A DNA stretch of 64,000 bases from Candidatus Eisenbergiella merdavium (GCA_019119595.1 DWWS01000020.1:1-64000); one strand, 5' to 3'. Shown: positions 26,681 through 35,955, counted from the first letter of the stretch. Numbers and translations: made by a program. The notes: generated by a model from the sequence alone, not told the origin.

Positions 26681-28117
26681 CTACAGTTTCTTTTCATACT
26701 CCACGCGGACGTCCGATTCCATATCAAAGTATCCCACCGTATCATGATCCGAGATCACGGTCAGGTTGAGGATATCGTAAAGCCGGTGGTACACGGTGAA
26801 GGCGTCGCCCTCGTAGCCGGTCACGCCCAGGGAGAGCAGGTATTCCCCGCCCTGAAGGCGTACCTTCTGAGTGAAGGTGATGGAAAGCTCCTCCCCGGCC
26901 TTCACGCTCTCCAGAAAGCTTTTCTCCACCATGGTGTTGGTTCCCGTGATCTCCACGCCCTTGATGTTCTTGATGGAAAGGGCGAAGATGGGGGCCTGCA
27001 GATCCTTTTTGGCCCGCACTCTCATGTGCAGGGTGAAGGGATCCCCCTTCAGGATAGCCGAGGTGCGAAGCCCCGCCCCGTCCGTCATGTAGTATTCGAT
27101 GATCTCAGCCTCTTTGGTACCGTACTCCAGCGCCTGAACGTTGAGCCCGGGCGTCGGTGCGGGTGCGGAAGAAGCGCCTTTATCCGTGCCGCCCGTTTCC
27201 CGGGAAGCAGCCTTCCCTGTGCCATACGCCAAAACAGCATCCTCGGAAGCGCCATCCGCCAAAGCGCCGCCTGCCGAAGCCCCGGCAGCCTTTCCTTCCG
27301 TTTTTTCCGCAGCGGCCCTTCGGATGTCCTCATCCGCGGCAAGGTTTGCCTTTTTGTCCCCGGCGGGCAGCTCGTACTGGCCCACCAGCACCTGCTTGTA
27401 AATGTCGATCATGTCGCGGGGGCTTCCCTCACCCAGCTTCACGCCCTGGTTTAAAAGCACCGCTCTGTCACAGTATTTGCTGATCGCGCTTAAATCATGA
27501 CTGACGAAGAGGATGGTCTTTCCCTGCTTCTTAAATTCCTCGAATTTATGGTAGCATTTTGCCTGAAAAAACACGTCTCCCACGGAAAGGGCCTCATCCA
27601 CGATCAGGATCTCCGGATTGATATTGATGGCCACCGCGAAGGCAAGACGCACGAACATGCCGCTGGAATAGGTTTTCACCGGCTGATATACATAGTCCCC
27701 GATGTCCGCGAAGTCCAGAATATCCTGCAGCTTTTCATCGATCTCCTTTTCCGAAAAGCCGATCATGGTGCCGTTAAGATAGACGTTTTCAATGCCGTTG
27801 TATTCATAATTAAAGCCCGCGCCGAGCTCCAACAGGGCGGAAATGCGCCCGTTCACCTGCACGGTGCCGGAGGTGGGGTTGAGCACTCCGGTGATGATCT
27901 TCAAGATGGTGGACTTCCCGGAGCCGTTGGTTCCGATGATGCCCACGCATTCTCCCTGATGCACGTCCAGATCCACGTTGTTCAGGGCGAAATGCTCCCG
28001 GTAGCGCTTTTTTCTGGCAAGACCAAGCGAATCTATGAGCCTGTCCCTGTTGTGGTCGTACAGGCGGTATACCTTATTCAGTCCCTCCACATGGATGGCA
28101 AGCTGTTTTGTATCCAT
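26681..28117 (-). CDS. wzt: Polysaccharide ABC transporter ATPase with C-terminal glycan-binding domain
   Basis: This 478-residue protein drives export of a lipid-linked glycan. The ATPase domain (1-250) has Walker A GTNGSGKST (62-70), signature YSSGMFVRLAFA (150-161), Walker B ILIVDEAL (170-177) and H-loop SHD (His207). It also has the ELGAGFNYEY segment (97-106) that marks the Wzt/TagH family. After an Ala/Gly/Ser-rich linker of about 75 residues (255-328), residues about 335-478 form a Wzt C-terminal type beta-sandwich (DPFTLHMRVRAK, LSLGVTGYEGD). In O9a-type systems this domain binds the capped non-reducing end of the chain. TagH of teichoic acid export lacks such a domain. It lies between wzm and the methyltransferase-kinase gene. 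Confidence 0.9.
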   Translation of the reverse strand: MDTKQLAIHVEGLNKVYRLYDHNRDRLIDSLGLARKKRYREHFALNNVDLDVHQGECVGIIGTNGSGKSTILKIITGVLNPTSGTVQVNGRISALLELGAGFNYEYNGIENVYLNGTMIGFSEKEIDEKLQDILDFADIGDYVYQPVKTYSSGMFVRLAFAVAININPEILIVDEALSVGDVFFQAKCYHKFEEFKKQGKTILFVSHDLSAISKYCDRAVLLNQGVKLGEGSPRDMIDIYKQVLVGQYELPAGDKKANLAADEDIRRAAAEKTEGKAAGASAGGALADGASEDAVLAYGTGKAASRETGGTDKGASSAPAPTPGLNVQALEYGTKEAEIIEYYMTDGAGLRTSAILKGDPFTLHMRVRAKKDLQAPIFALSIKNIKGVEITGTNTMVEKSFLESVKAGEELSITFTQKVRLQGGEYLLSLGVTGYEGDAFTVYHRLYDILNLTVISDHDTVGYFDMESDVRVEYEKKL

Positions 28118-28128
28118 ATCGTTCCTTC

Positions 28129-29148
28129 CTACATGATGTCGGCAAAGTGCACCTTGAGGCGCTTATACACCAGCGCGCCGATACCGAACAGCACCACGGT
28201 GATGATCCAGAAGTACATGGTGGAATAAAAATCCTCCCAGAACCACTGCTGCCCGTAGATGGCGCTGCGGTAGCCCTCCACGATGTACACCAGCGGATTG
28301 ATCTTCAGAAGCATCTGCGCCGTTTCGCTCATCTGTCCGATGTTCCACAGAACAGGAGTCGCCCACATGCCGATCTGCATGCCGATGCCGATGATCTGCT
28401 GCAGGTCCCGGAAATAGACCACCACGGAGCAGGTGGTATAGCTGATGGCGAGCACCAGCACGAAGGTGCAGAAGCTGTAATAGAACACCTGCAGGGTATA
28501 CAGACTGGGGTAAAAGCCGTAGCAGGTCGATATAACGAGGAGCACGATCACGAAAAAGCCGTGGATAAAGGTGGCCGCTATGATCTTGATGATGGGAAGG
28601 ATACTGATCTTAAAGACCACCTTCTTCACCAGATATTCATACTCCAGAAGCGCCATCATGCCGCTGGTGAGCGCCTCGGAAAAATAGAACCAGGGAACAA
28701 GCCCGGCGGTCAGGAACACCAGGTAGGGAACCTCCACTCCCTTTCCCGCCAGCTCGATCTTCTGGGGCATGATCACCTGAAAGACCACGAAATACAGCGC
28801 CACCGTCACCACAGGCTGCACCATGGCCCAGAGCGCTCCCATATAGGAACCGGCGTAGCGCCGTTTGAAATCATTTTTCGCAAGCCGCCAGATCAGCCGC
28901 CGATTCGCGTAAAGCTCCTGCGGAAGCAGCGTGATCTTGTCGTAAAAACGGGCGAACACCAGGATCGCCGCAAGGATCAGCGCGCAGGCGATGATCTTTT
29001 TCAGAAGCTCGTCCGCCGGATCCGCCAGCGGATTATGGTAACACGCAATAATCACCCCCATGATCAGCATGATGAGGGTGAAAATGGCGATTCCCGTCTT
29101 TTTGCCAGGCAGCCTTCCAGCCGCCAAACCGTTTTTTTCTTTCTTCAT
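28129..29148 (-). CDS. wzm: Polysaccharide ABC transporter permease
   Basis: This 339-residue ABC-2 type permease forms the membrane channel that works with Wzt. After two N-terminal membrane spans (about 18-40 and 48-65), which are additional to the usual six-span core, the conserved start RLIWRLAKNDFKRRYAGSYMGALWA leads into the core domain, with WAMVQPVVTVALYFVVF, GLVPWFYFSEAL and NPLVYIVEGYRSAIYG. Wzm and TagG usually have about 260-280 residues, so the N-terminal extension is notable. A 7 bp stem-loop (29164-29189) lies directly upstream of the start. Only a weak ribosome site is present (GGTACGGGA). Its partners are wzt, 11 bp downstream, and the rfb genes upstream. Confidence 0.9.
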   Translation of the reverse strand: MKKEKNGLAAGRLPGKKTGIAIFTLIMLIMGVIIACYHNPLADPADELLKKIIACALILAAILVFARFYDKITLLPQELYANRRLIWRLAKNDFKRRYAGSYMGALWAMVQPVVTVALYFVVFQVIMPQKIELAGKGVEVPYLVFLTAGLVPWFYFSEALTSGMMALLEYEYLVKKVVFKISILPIIKIIAATFIHGFFVIVLLVISTCYGFYPSLYTLQVFYYSFCTFVLVLAISYTTCSVVVYFRDLQQIIGIGMQIGMWATPVLWNIGQMSETAQMLLKINPLVYIVEGYRSAIYGQQWFWEDFYSTMYFWIITVVLFGIGALVYKRLKVHFADIM

Positions 29149-29163
29149 TCCCGTACCTGTACC

Positions 29164-29189
29164 CCGGGGCCTTCGAAAGAAAGCCCCGG
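29164..29189. repeat. Stem-loop directly upstream of wzm
   Basis: CCGGGGC (29164-29170) and GCCCCGG (29183-29189) form a 7 bp stem about 15 bp upstream of the wzm start codon. On the mRNA it could affect wzm translation. No T-run follows. Confidence 0.5.
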
Positions 29190-29245
29190 AACCTGTTTGC
29201 TCTGTACCTGAAAATCTCTGCCGGAAGGCGCTGTCAGCCAGGCGC

Positions 29246-29818
29246 TCACGCCTTCTTTCTGCCGCCGTCCACAGCGTATTCCTTCAGGCCGCCCCATTTC
29301 TGATCCTTTTCAGAAAGGATCAGCTCCATCCCTTCAGGGATCGGCCACCTTACGCCGATCTCCGGGTCGTCCCACTTCAGGCCGCCTTCGTCGTTTGGAT
29401 GGTAAAAATCCGTACATTTATAGGCAAATTCCGCCTCATCGGAAAGCACTACAAAGCCGTGCGCAAAATGCTCCGGAACGAAAAACTGCTTCCTGTTTTC
29501 TGCGGATAAGAGCACTCCGTACCACTTTCCGAAGGTGGGAGATCCCTCCCTTAAATCCACCGCCACATCGAACACCTCGCCCTTTAAGACCCGCACCAGC
29601 TTCGCCTGAGGATATTCGATCTGAAAATGCAGCCCCCTGAGCACGCCCTTCTTCGAGGAGGACTGGTTATCCTGCACGAATACCTGATCGATTCCCGCCT
29701 CCTTATAGGCCTCATAATGATAGGTTTCGCAAAAATATCCCCGCTCATCCCCGAAAACTGCCGGGGTGATCACCTTCAGCCCCTCGATCTCACATGTTTC
29801 TACCGTTATCTTACCCAT
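29246..29818 (-). CDS. rfbC: dTDP-4-dehydrorhamnose 3,5-epimerase
   Basis: This 190-residue cupin enzyme epimerises dTDP-4-keto-6-deoxyglucose at C3 and C5 in dTDP-L-rhamnose synthesis. It shows DERGYFCETY (24-33), FVQDNQSSSKKGVLRGLHFQ (46-65) with the catalytic His in GLHFQ, GKWYGVLLSAEN and PEHFAHGFVVLSDEAEF. The length is typical. The ribosome site is weak: GGAGA lies 13 nt from the ATG. It follows rfbA by 98 bp and precedes wzm by 97 bp, the last of the three rfb genes. Confidence 0.95.
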   Translation of the reverse strand: MGKITVETCEIEGLKVITPAVFGDERGYFCETYHYEAYKEAGIDQVFVQDNQSSSKKGVLRGLHFQIEYPQAKLVRVLKGEVFDVAVDLREGSPTFGKWYGVLLSAENRKQFFVPEHFAHGFVVLSDEAEFAYKCTDFYHPNDEGGLKWDDPEIGVRWPIPEGMELILSEKDQKWGGLKEYAVDGGRKKA

Positions 29819-29916
29819 TCTGCTATCATGCTCTCCATTTCAAAAAATCATTTCAGGTAACAGCGTTTTCCCTGATGTTTCCTTTTTTTAAATCTATCCG
29901 CAAGCGCTCTCTGCTT

Positions 29917-30786
29917 TTAAAGCCCGTTCGCCACTTCCACCAGATATTTTCCGTAGTTGGTCTTCATCAGAGGCTCCGCCAGCTTCAGAAGCTGTTCCTT
30001 CGTGATGAAGCCGCGGCGGTAGGCGATCTCCTCAATGCAGGAAACATACAGCCCCTGCCGCTTCTGAACGGCCGCCACGTAGTCCGAGGCATCCAGCAGG
30101 GAATCGTGGCTTCCCGTATCCAGCCAGGCAAAGCCTCTGCCCAGCGTCTCCACCATCAGGTCGCCCCTGCGCAGGTACTCGTTGTTCACTGCGGTAATCT
30201 CCAGCTCTCCTCTGGCGGAGGGCTTTATGCTCTTCGCGATCTGCACCACATCGTTGTCATAGAAATAGAGGCCGGGAACCGCGAAATTGCTCTTTGGATG
30301 CTCCGGCTTTTCCTCGATGGAAAGAGCCCTTCCGTTTTCGTCAAATTCCACCACGCCGTACTCTCTCGGATCTCTCACATAATATCCGAAGATAGTGGCT
30401 CCCTTTTCTCTGGCAGCGACCGCACGCAGCACCTTTGAAAAGCTCTGTCCATAGAAAATATTATCCCCAAGCACCAGCGCCACGCGGTCCGATCCGATAA
30501 ACGGCTCTCCGATGAGAAACGCCTCTGCAAGCCCTCTCGGCTCCTCCTGCACCGCATAGGAAAGAGAAAGTCCAAGCTGCTCCCCGGTCCCAAACAGCTC
30601 CTGGAACACGGGCAGATCCCGCGGTGTGGAAATGATCAGGATCTCGCGGATATCCGCAAGCATCAGGGTGGAAAGGGGATAGTAGATCATGGGCTTGTCA
30701 TAAACCGGCATGATCTGCTTGGAAATCGCCTTGGTCAGCGGATACAGTCTGGTTCCGCTTCCTCCTGCAAGTATAATGCCCTTCAT
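29917..30786 (-). CDS. rfbA: Glucose-1-phosphate thymidylyltransferase
   Basis: This 289-residue enzyme joins dTTP and glucose-1-phosphate to dTDP-glucose, the first step of dTDP-L-rhamnose synthesis. It begins [18 protein letters not shown] with the nucleotide-binding loop, and shows [29 protein letters not shown] with the metal-binding Asp, and [17 protein letters not shown]. The length is typical for RmlA. AAAGGAGAG precedes the ATG. It lies 12 bp after rfbB, clearly in the same operon. Glucose-1-phosphate can come from the pgcA product in the same locus. Confidence 0.97.
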   Translation of the reverse strand: MKGIILAGGSGTRLYPLTKAISKQIMPVYDKPMIYYPLSTLMLADIREILIISTPRDLPVFQELFGTGEQLGLSLSYAVQEEPRGLAEAFLIGEPFIGSDRVALVLGDNIFYGQSFSKVLRAVAAREKGATIFGYYVRDPREYGVVEFDENGRALSIEEKPEHPKSNFAVPGLYFYDNDVVQIAKSIKPSARGELEITAVNNEYLRRGDLMVETLGRGFAWLDTGSHDSLLDASDYVAAVQKRQGLYVSCIEEIAYRRGFITKEQLLKLAEPLMKTNYGKYLVEVANGL

Positions 30787-30798
30787 AATACTCTCCTT

Positions 30799-31884
30799 TT
30801 ATTTTCCGGTATGGTACATTTCCTCATAGTATTTCTGATAGTCGCCGCTGGTCACGTTCTTCATCCAGTCCTCATGCTCGAAATACCAGGCAATGGTCTT
30901 TTTGATGCCCTCAGCGAACATGGTCTCCGGCTCCCAGCCGATCTCCGCCCGGATCTTGTCCGGCGCGATGGCGTAGCGGCGGTCATGGCCCTTGCGGTCC
31001 TCCACATAGGTGATCAGCTCCTCGCTCACAAGAGCCTTCCTGGGATCGGAATCCGGAAGCATCTCGCGAAGGGTGTCGATGATGATATGGATGATCTCGA
31101 TATTCTGCTTTTCGTTGTGGCCGCCCACGTTATAGGTTTCAAACAGCCTGCCCTTCTCCTGCACCATGTCGATGGCCTTGGCGTGATCCTCCACAAACAG
31201 CCAGTCGCGCACATTTTTTCCGTCTCCGTAAACGGGGAGCTTCTTCCCATGAAGCGCGTTGTTAATGATCAGCGGAATCAGCTTCTCCGGGAACTGATAG
31301 GGGCCGTAGTTGTTGGAGCAGTTGGTGATGTTCGCCGGGAAATGGTAGGTATCCATATAGGCCTTCACCAGCATGTCGGAGCTGGCCTTGCTGGCGGAAT
31401 AGGGACTGTGGGGTGCGTAGGGCGTGGTCTCATAGAAATATTCGCCCTCATTCTCCAGGGAGCCGTAAACCTCGTCCGTGGAAACGTGAAGGAATTTCTT
31501 CCCCTCCTGAAAGCTTCCGTCCTCCTTCTCCCAGGCCGCCTTCGCGCAGTTGAGCATCACCGCCGTGCCAAGCACGTTGGTCTGCACGAAGATCTCCGGG
31601 TTTTTGATGCTTCTGTCCACATGGCTCTCCGCCGCGAAATGCACCACCCGATCGATGTCGTTTTCCGCAAAGATCTTTTCAATGGCCTCCTTATCGCAGA
31701 TATCAGCGCGGATGAAGGTATAGTTGTCCCTTCCCTCCACGTCCTTCAGATTTTCCAGGTTGCCCGCATAGGTCAGGGCATCCACATTGATGATGCGGAT
31801 CTCATCCCCGTACTTTCTGAACATGTAATGAATATAATTTGAGCCGATAAATCCGGCTCCGCCCGTTACCAGATAGGTTCTCAT
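30799..31884 (-). CDS. rfbB: dTDP-glucose 4,6-dehydratase
   Basis: This 361-residue short-chain dehydrogenase-type enzyme makes dTDP-4-keto-6-deoxyglucose. It begins MRTYLVTGGAGFIGSNYIHY with the NAD-binding glycine loop and has HFAAESHVDRSI, STDEVYGSL, PYSASKASSDML with the Tyr/Lys pair, and NCSNNYGPYQFPEKLIP. A frame extends 48 bp further upstream, but GGAGG lies 6 nt before the ATG at 31884 and the NAD loop starts right there. It is the first gene of rfbB-rfbA-rfbC behind a promoter at 31923-31951. No rfbD (the final reductase) follows in this window. Confidence 0.96.
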   Translation of the reverse strand: MRTYLVTGGAGFIGSNYIHYMFRKYGDEIRIINVDALTYAGNLENLKDVEGRDNYTFIRADICDKEAIEKIFAENDIDRVVHFAAESHVDRSIKNPEIFVQTNVLGTAVMLNCAKAAWEKEDGSFQEGKKFLHVSTDEVYGSLENEGEYFYETTPYAPHSPYSASKASSDMLVKAYMDTYHFPANITNCSNNYGPYQFPEKLIPLIINNALHGKKLPVYGDGKNVRDWLFVEDHAKAIDMVQEKGRLFETYNVGGHNEKQNIEIIHIIIDTLREMLPDSDPRKALVSEELITYVEDRKGHDRRYAIAPDKIRAEIGWEPETMFAEGIKKTIAWYFEHEDWMKNVTSGDYQKYYEEMYHTGK

Positions 31885-31922
31885 ATTTTCCTCCATTTTT
31901 TCAGACTTTTCCATTTTGTAAT

Positions 31923-31951
31923 AGTATAACACATAATTCCTGATTTACCAA
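31923..31951 (-). promoter_or_regulatory. Predicted promoter of the rfbBAC-wzm-wzt operon
   Basis: Minus-strand TTGGTA (31951-31946) and TATACT (31928-31923) are 17 bp apart, 38 bp upstream of the rfbB start. No strong terminator is seen between here and pgcA, so the transcript may run through rfb, wzm-wzt and the glycosyltransferases. Confidence 0.7.
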
Positions 31952-31968
31952 ACAAAACCTGCCGGACT

Positions 31969-34900
31969 TTAATATCCGAGGTAACTGATGTTCAGATCCA
32001 CGTTTCCGCTGATGCCGTCGATCCTTCCCGTGCTGGAATACTGCCACAGCTCATACCTGCCGTTATAGGTGGGAGCGGCAGCGTACTGGGCCAGCCAGAT
32101 GTTATAGCCTCCGAAGCTTCCGGTATTCATTTCGCTTCCCAGCCAGTTCTTGTTGGCGTAAACGCCCGCGGTGTAGCCGCTGTCCTGAACGGTCTTGCAG
32201 AAGGCCTGTACCACCTCGGTACGCTCCGCGCTGCTTAAGCCGTCCGCTCTGCCTCCCGCCGCCTCCACATCGATAAATACCGGATAAGAGATCTTATAGC
32301 CGGAGATCCTTGAGATCGCTGCCGAGGCCTCCTCTACGGCCTCCACCCCGTTTACAGCCTGGGAAAAATAATAGACTCCCACCTTCAGCCCGGCCGCCGT
32401 GGCTCCCTGAATGTTTTCCTTAAACTTGGGATCATCCACCATTACCCCCGTTGCGGAGCCTCTGTAGCCGCAGCGGATGATGGCGAAGGACACGCCGGAA
32501 TTTTTCACCTTTTCCCAGTCAATGCTTCCGTTATGCTTGGACACATCGATGCCGAGGACGCCGGAGCCTGTGCTTAACGCGCCGTCTTCTCCGAACTCAT
32601 ACGAAACGCCCTGGATGACCTGCGTTCCCGTCACCCTGTTTCCGTCCCTGTCAAAGTAATATCGCTTTCCGTCTATGGTCTGCCAGCCGGTATATTTGTA
32701 TTCCACGCTGTCGTTCAGGCGGTAGAATACGTCGTACTTATAATAGTCGGCGACCACCGCTTCCACATATTTTCCGTCCTCCGTTTTGATGTAAAGCTGT
32801 CTGCCGTCCTTATCCTTTAAAGGAGTTTTGGTATCCTCCTCCGCCTTTGTGCCCGTCACCGTCACCTCGCAGGTCGCCTTCCTGGAGGTATCCTCGCTGC
32901 TGCATGCCGTAATGGTAGCCGTTCCCGCCTTCACCGCCGTAATAGTCCCGTTTCCATGCTCCGTCAGACTCACGACGGAAGGATCGGAGGTGGACCACAA
33001 ACAGCCCGTATAGCCGGTAGTATCGATATGCGGATTCAGCTTCAGGGTTTCCCCCACCTTCAGCGTCACCTTCGTCTGATCCAGACTGATGCCCTTTACC
33101 TCAGCGGCCTCAACGGTGAGCTTTGCCGTTCCCGTCCGGGTCTGTCCATCCAAAAAGGTCACCTTCACTGTCAGCTCCGTCGTTCCGGAGCGGATCGCCT
33201 TTATGCTCCCGTCCCCGTCCACCGTGGCGTATTTGGTATCCGCAATGGAAAAGCTCCGGGAGGAAACGCTTCCTGTGATCTTCACATCGGCTGCCTTTGT
33301 TTCTCCTGCGGTGATCCTCATTTCATTCACCGTCAGGGAATCAGTCGTATCCCCGGTCACCTTTACGGATACCGTGGCCGTATGGCCGCCGTCCTCTGTT
33401 TTCACGGTGATAACGGCGCTTCCCTCTCCCCGAAAGGAAACATGGCCGTTTCCGTCCACATCCGCCACGCTGCCGTTATCGGAGGAAAAGCTCACATTCT
33501 TGTTGGAAGCGTTATCCGGGCTGACCGTCACGCTGATGCTCCCGCTCTCTCCCACTCTGCCTTCCAGGCTTGAGGGATTAACGGAAACGCCCGTCGCCTT
33601 TACCGTCTGCGGAGCCGTCTCCGCTGGAGGCTGTGTCTCTGTCTCCACCGGCTGTGTCGGGGCTTCCGCAGTCTGGCTTTCGCTTTCCTCCGGCTTATTT
33701 TCCGATTCTGCGGGTTTGGATTCCGTTTCCTCCGATTTGGATTCCGTTTCTGTGGGCCGGGTTTCCGTCTCCTTAGGCTGGGTTTCTGTCTCCGCCGGCC
33801 CGATTTCCGTTTCCTTGGCTTGGGGTTCCGTTTCTGCGGGCTGAGCTTCGGTCAGGCCCGACGTTTTCAGAAGGCTTCCGTCCTCCCGGACTCCCGCAAA
33901 ACGGGCGAAGGACAGCTTCGCCGTCTGAGAGGGGTCCGGAATATCCTCCTTCTTCACCTCTATGTACAGGCCGCCCTCGTCCCCAATGGGCGTCCGGGTG
34001 GATTCCACCCACTCCACCGTATCCTGCAGGACGGATTCCACCTCCGCTTTGATCTCCGTATCCTCCGCCGCCGCGTTTACCTCCGCTTCGCTCTTGATCT
34101 CGTCCTCGACGTCGATCTTTTCATATGCGATCTTATCCTTCACCGTTACGCTCTGCGCGCTCTCCGGCAGGACATGGCCCTCCAGCCCCTCAGGTCCTGT
34201 GACCTCCACCGTATAGCTTCCTCCGGGAATATCCGTCAGATAAATGATCCCGTCCTCATCCTCATCCGTTTTCTGACGGCTCCCGTCCGGACCTGTGATC
34301 GTCACTTCAAAAGCAATATACGGAATCAGCTTTCCCGTCTTCCGATTGACGAACTTGATCTTCAGATCCTTCTCCACGGAGGTCATATTCAGGCCCACCT
34401 GAACCTCGGAAACAACGTCCTTCTCCTCATACTCCGTTTCCACGCTCTCCGCCGCCTGCTGTCTGGCAAGCAGCCCGTCCGCGACGGCAAGGAAGGTATT
34501 CTCATCCGCAACCCGGATCCGGGAAAGCTCCTCTCCCACCGCTGCAAAGGACGCCACCTGCTGCTCCTGGGCCCTGGCGGACAGGACAAAGCTGAAGGTA
34601 AATACGGCGAAAAGACAGACCGCCGCCCCCGTCAGGCCGATCACTCTGTCCAGGGCTGAAAGCTCTCTCAAAAAAGAAGAAGATCCGTTTTCCCTCCTGC
34701 GCTTTTTTCCCCGTGCCTGAATGTTTCCTTTATATTTATGAAAATCGCTTTCTGCCGGCCGGGAACTCCTTTCGAAATCCGCCTGCCGCTTTTGGAGAGA
34801 GCTTTTTTTATGGCTCCCGGCTGACAGGCCGCCGCGCTTATGCGCGCTGGCTTCTTTTCCCGCTGTTTTCTTCCGCTCTTCCGCCCGCTCTCCCCGGTCT

Positions 34901-35256
34901 GTTTTCCCGCTTCGGGATGTTCCGGCTTCCCGCTTCGGCTTCCCGCTCTGGGGCGCTCCGGCTTCCCGCTTCGGCTTCCCGCTCCGGACTGCCGCCCTTT
35001 CAGGCGCGGCGTCCCCGCGGGCGGGAACAGGCCGGGTCCGGAGGGCGCCCTCCGGCTCTCTCTTTTCCGGGCCGCCCGGTGCCTCCTCATAGCCGTCTTC
35101 CTCCGGGAAGGCCTCCAGGCCGGAAAGCTGTGCCGCGGTTTCCGAAAGATCCTGTGTCTCCTCAAAATCATCCTCGCTGATCTCCCAGCCCTGCGCAAAG
35201 GCACGCTGCAAATCATCGGTGTTTTTCGACATTTCTTCCTGGTCCTTCTGTGTCAT
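31969..35256 (-). CDS. Membrane-anchored GH25 muramidase with Big_2-type domains
   Basis: This 1095-residue protein should cut peptidoglycan at the cell surface. In order: a Lys/Arg/Glu-rich cytosolic tail (1-203) with repeated SGKPKREAG units, one membrane span (about 204-227), a Cna-B/SpaA-like beta domain (about 297-380), a Pro/Glu/Thr-rich linker (about 470-550), Ig-like Big_2-type domains (about 553-635, 640-715, 718-801), a short segment with WQTIDGKRYYFDRDGN like a cell-wall-binding repeat (about 855-890), and a GH25 domain (900-1095) with Asp904 (GIDVSKHNG) and FIDVE (Asp996, Glu998). Its own promoter is at 35310-35339. Retention by a membrane anchor differs from phage or secreted lysozymes and fits wall remodelling during glycan attachment. 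Confidence 0.9.
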   Translation of the reverse strand: MTQKDQEEMSKNTDDLQRAFAQGWEISEDDFEETQDLSETAAQLSGLEAFPEEDGYEEAPGGPEKREPEGALRTRPVPARGDAAPERAAVRSGKPKREAGAPQSGKPKREAGTSRSGKTDRGERAEERKKTAGKEASAHKRGGLSAGSHKKSSLQKRQADFERSSRPAESDFHKYKGNIQARGKKRRRENGSSSFLRELSALDRVIGLTGAAVCLFAVFTFSFVLSARAQEQQVASFAAVGEELSRIRVADENTFLAVADGLLARQQAAESVETEYEEKDVVSEVQVGLNMTSVEKDLKIKFVNRKTGKLIPYIAFEVTITGPDGSRQKTDEDEDGIIYLTDIPGGSYTVEVTGPEGLEGHVLPESAQSVTVKDKIAYEKIDVEDEIKSEAEVNAAAEDTEIKAEVESVLQDTVEWVESTRTPIGDEGGLYIEVKKEDIPDPSQTAKLSFARFAGVREDGSLLKTSGLTEAQPAETEPQAKETEIGPAETETQPKETETRPTETESKSEETESKPAESENKPEESESQTAEAPTQPVETETQPPAETAPQTVKATGVSVNPSSLEGRVGESGSISVTVSPDNASNKNVSFSSDNGSVADVDGNGHVSFRGEGSAVITVKTEDGGHTATVSVKVTGDTTDSLTVNEMRITAGETKAADVKITGSVSSRSFSIADTKYATVDGDGSIKAIRSGTTELTVKVTFLDGQTRTGTAKLTVEAAEVKGISLDQTKVTLKVGETLKLNPHIDTTGYTGCLWSTSDPSVVSLTEHGNGTITAVKAGTATITACSSEDTSRKATCEVTVTGTKAEEDTKTPLKDKDGRQLYIKTEDGKYVEAVVADYYKYDVFYRLNDSVEYKYTGWQTIDGKRYYFDRDGNRVTGTQVIQGVSYEFGEDGALSTGSGVLGIDVSKHNGSIDWEKVKNSGVSFAIIRCGYRGSATGVMVDDPKFKENIQGATAAGLKVGVYYFSQAVNGVEAVEEASAAISRISGYKISYPVFIDVEAAGGRADGLSSAERTEVVQAFCKTVQDSGYTAGVYANKNWLGSEMNTGSFGGYNIWLAQYAAAPTYNGRYELWQYSSTGRIDGISGNVDLNISYLGY

Positions 35257-35565
35257 TTATCTCTCCCGTTTTTACCCGAAACAGCTCATCTCCTGCACAA
35301 TGTAGGGACAGTATAGCACAGGAGGCTTTCCCTCTTCAACAGCGCTTTCCCGGTTTTCGCCGTTTTCCTGCCCATCCGGACAGCAGCCGTACACACCCGG
35401 AAGCGCTGTCGGGACGTTTTTCCCCTTCTGTCAGGGGAGCGCGCTGCAACTCTTAATTTTCTCTTAAGATTTCCAGGATACGCGAAAAGGGCGCACAAAC
35501 CGCAGCCCTGACTGTCTCTTTTTGTCGAACGCTTTTTCTTGCCGGAGAAGGAGGGATGTGCCAAA
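35257..35565. other. Divergent intergenic region upstream of the GH25 gene
   Basis: It holds the GH25 promoter at 35310-35339 (separate entry) and an inverted repeat CTTAA/TTAAG near 35453-35470. No coding frame and no clear plus-strand promoter for the zinc-ribbon gene were found in the remaining sequence. Confidence 0.5.
35310..35339 (-). promoter_or_regulatory. Predicted promoter of the GH25 muramidase gene
   Basis: Minus-strand TTGAAG (35339-35334) and TATACT (35315-35310) have an 18 bp spacer, 54 bp upstream of the start codon. Confidence 0.65.
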
Positions 35566-35955
35566 ATGAGAAAAAAGAGGAAAAAGGAAGCCGTTCATTC
35601 ACCAAATTCAGGAGGTAAAGAAACTGCCATGATGTACATCCATTACTGCAAATACTGTCGGCGCATCCACATTCTCAACGGTCATAAGCTCTACTGCCCC
35701 GCCTGCAGCGGAAAGCTTTCAGAGCTGGACATTTCCTATATGAAATATGTCAATCTGACCCGGGAGGAACGCCGCGCTCTCAAGGAAAAATGCGCCGATG
35801 AAAGGCTGCTGCGCGAGCTTTCCGCAGAATATCCAAGGAGAGGCGGGGCCAGATGGTTCCAACACGCAGAACCGGTACGGCCGGCCGGCGCTACAGATAG
35901 TAAAGCAGCATCCCGGCCAGAATACAGCCCACACCTGCAAGTTTCCGTTTCGTGA
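35566..35955 (+). CDS. Small zinc-ribbon-like protein of unknown function
   Basis: This gene encodes up to 129 residues with two Cys pairs, CKYC and CPAC, spaced like a zinc ribbon (CKYCRRIHILNGHKLYCPAC). A charged helix follows (LTREERRALKEKCADERLLREL). Two starts compete: ATG at 35566 with GGAGAAGGAGG at about 10 nt, or ATG at 35629 with AGGAGG at 13 nt, which would begin at MMYIHYCKYC. The tail overlaps the convergent EamA gene by 65 bp and looks non-conserved, so the protein may originally have ended earlier. No family name is recognised. Similar small zinc-ribbon proteins exist in Clostridia, but no function is claimed. Confidence 0.6.
   Translation: MRKKRKKEAVHSPNSGGKETAMMYIHYCKYCRRIHILNGHKLYCPACSGKLSELDISYMKYVNLTREERRALKEKCADERLLRELSAEYPRRGGARWFQHAEPVRPAGATDSKAASRPEYSPHLQVSVS

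Noticed and set aside
31969-35256. Prophage endolysin
   Set aside because: The GH25 protein is membrane-anchored with a long cytosolic tail and Big_2-type domains, and no holin or phage genes are near.
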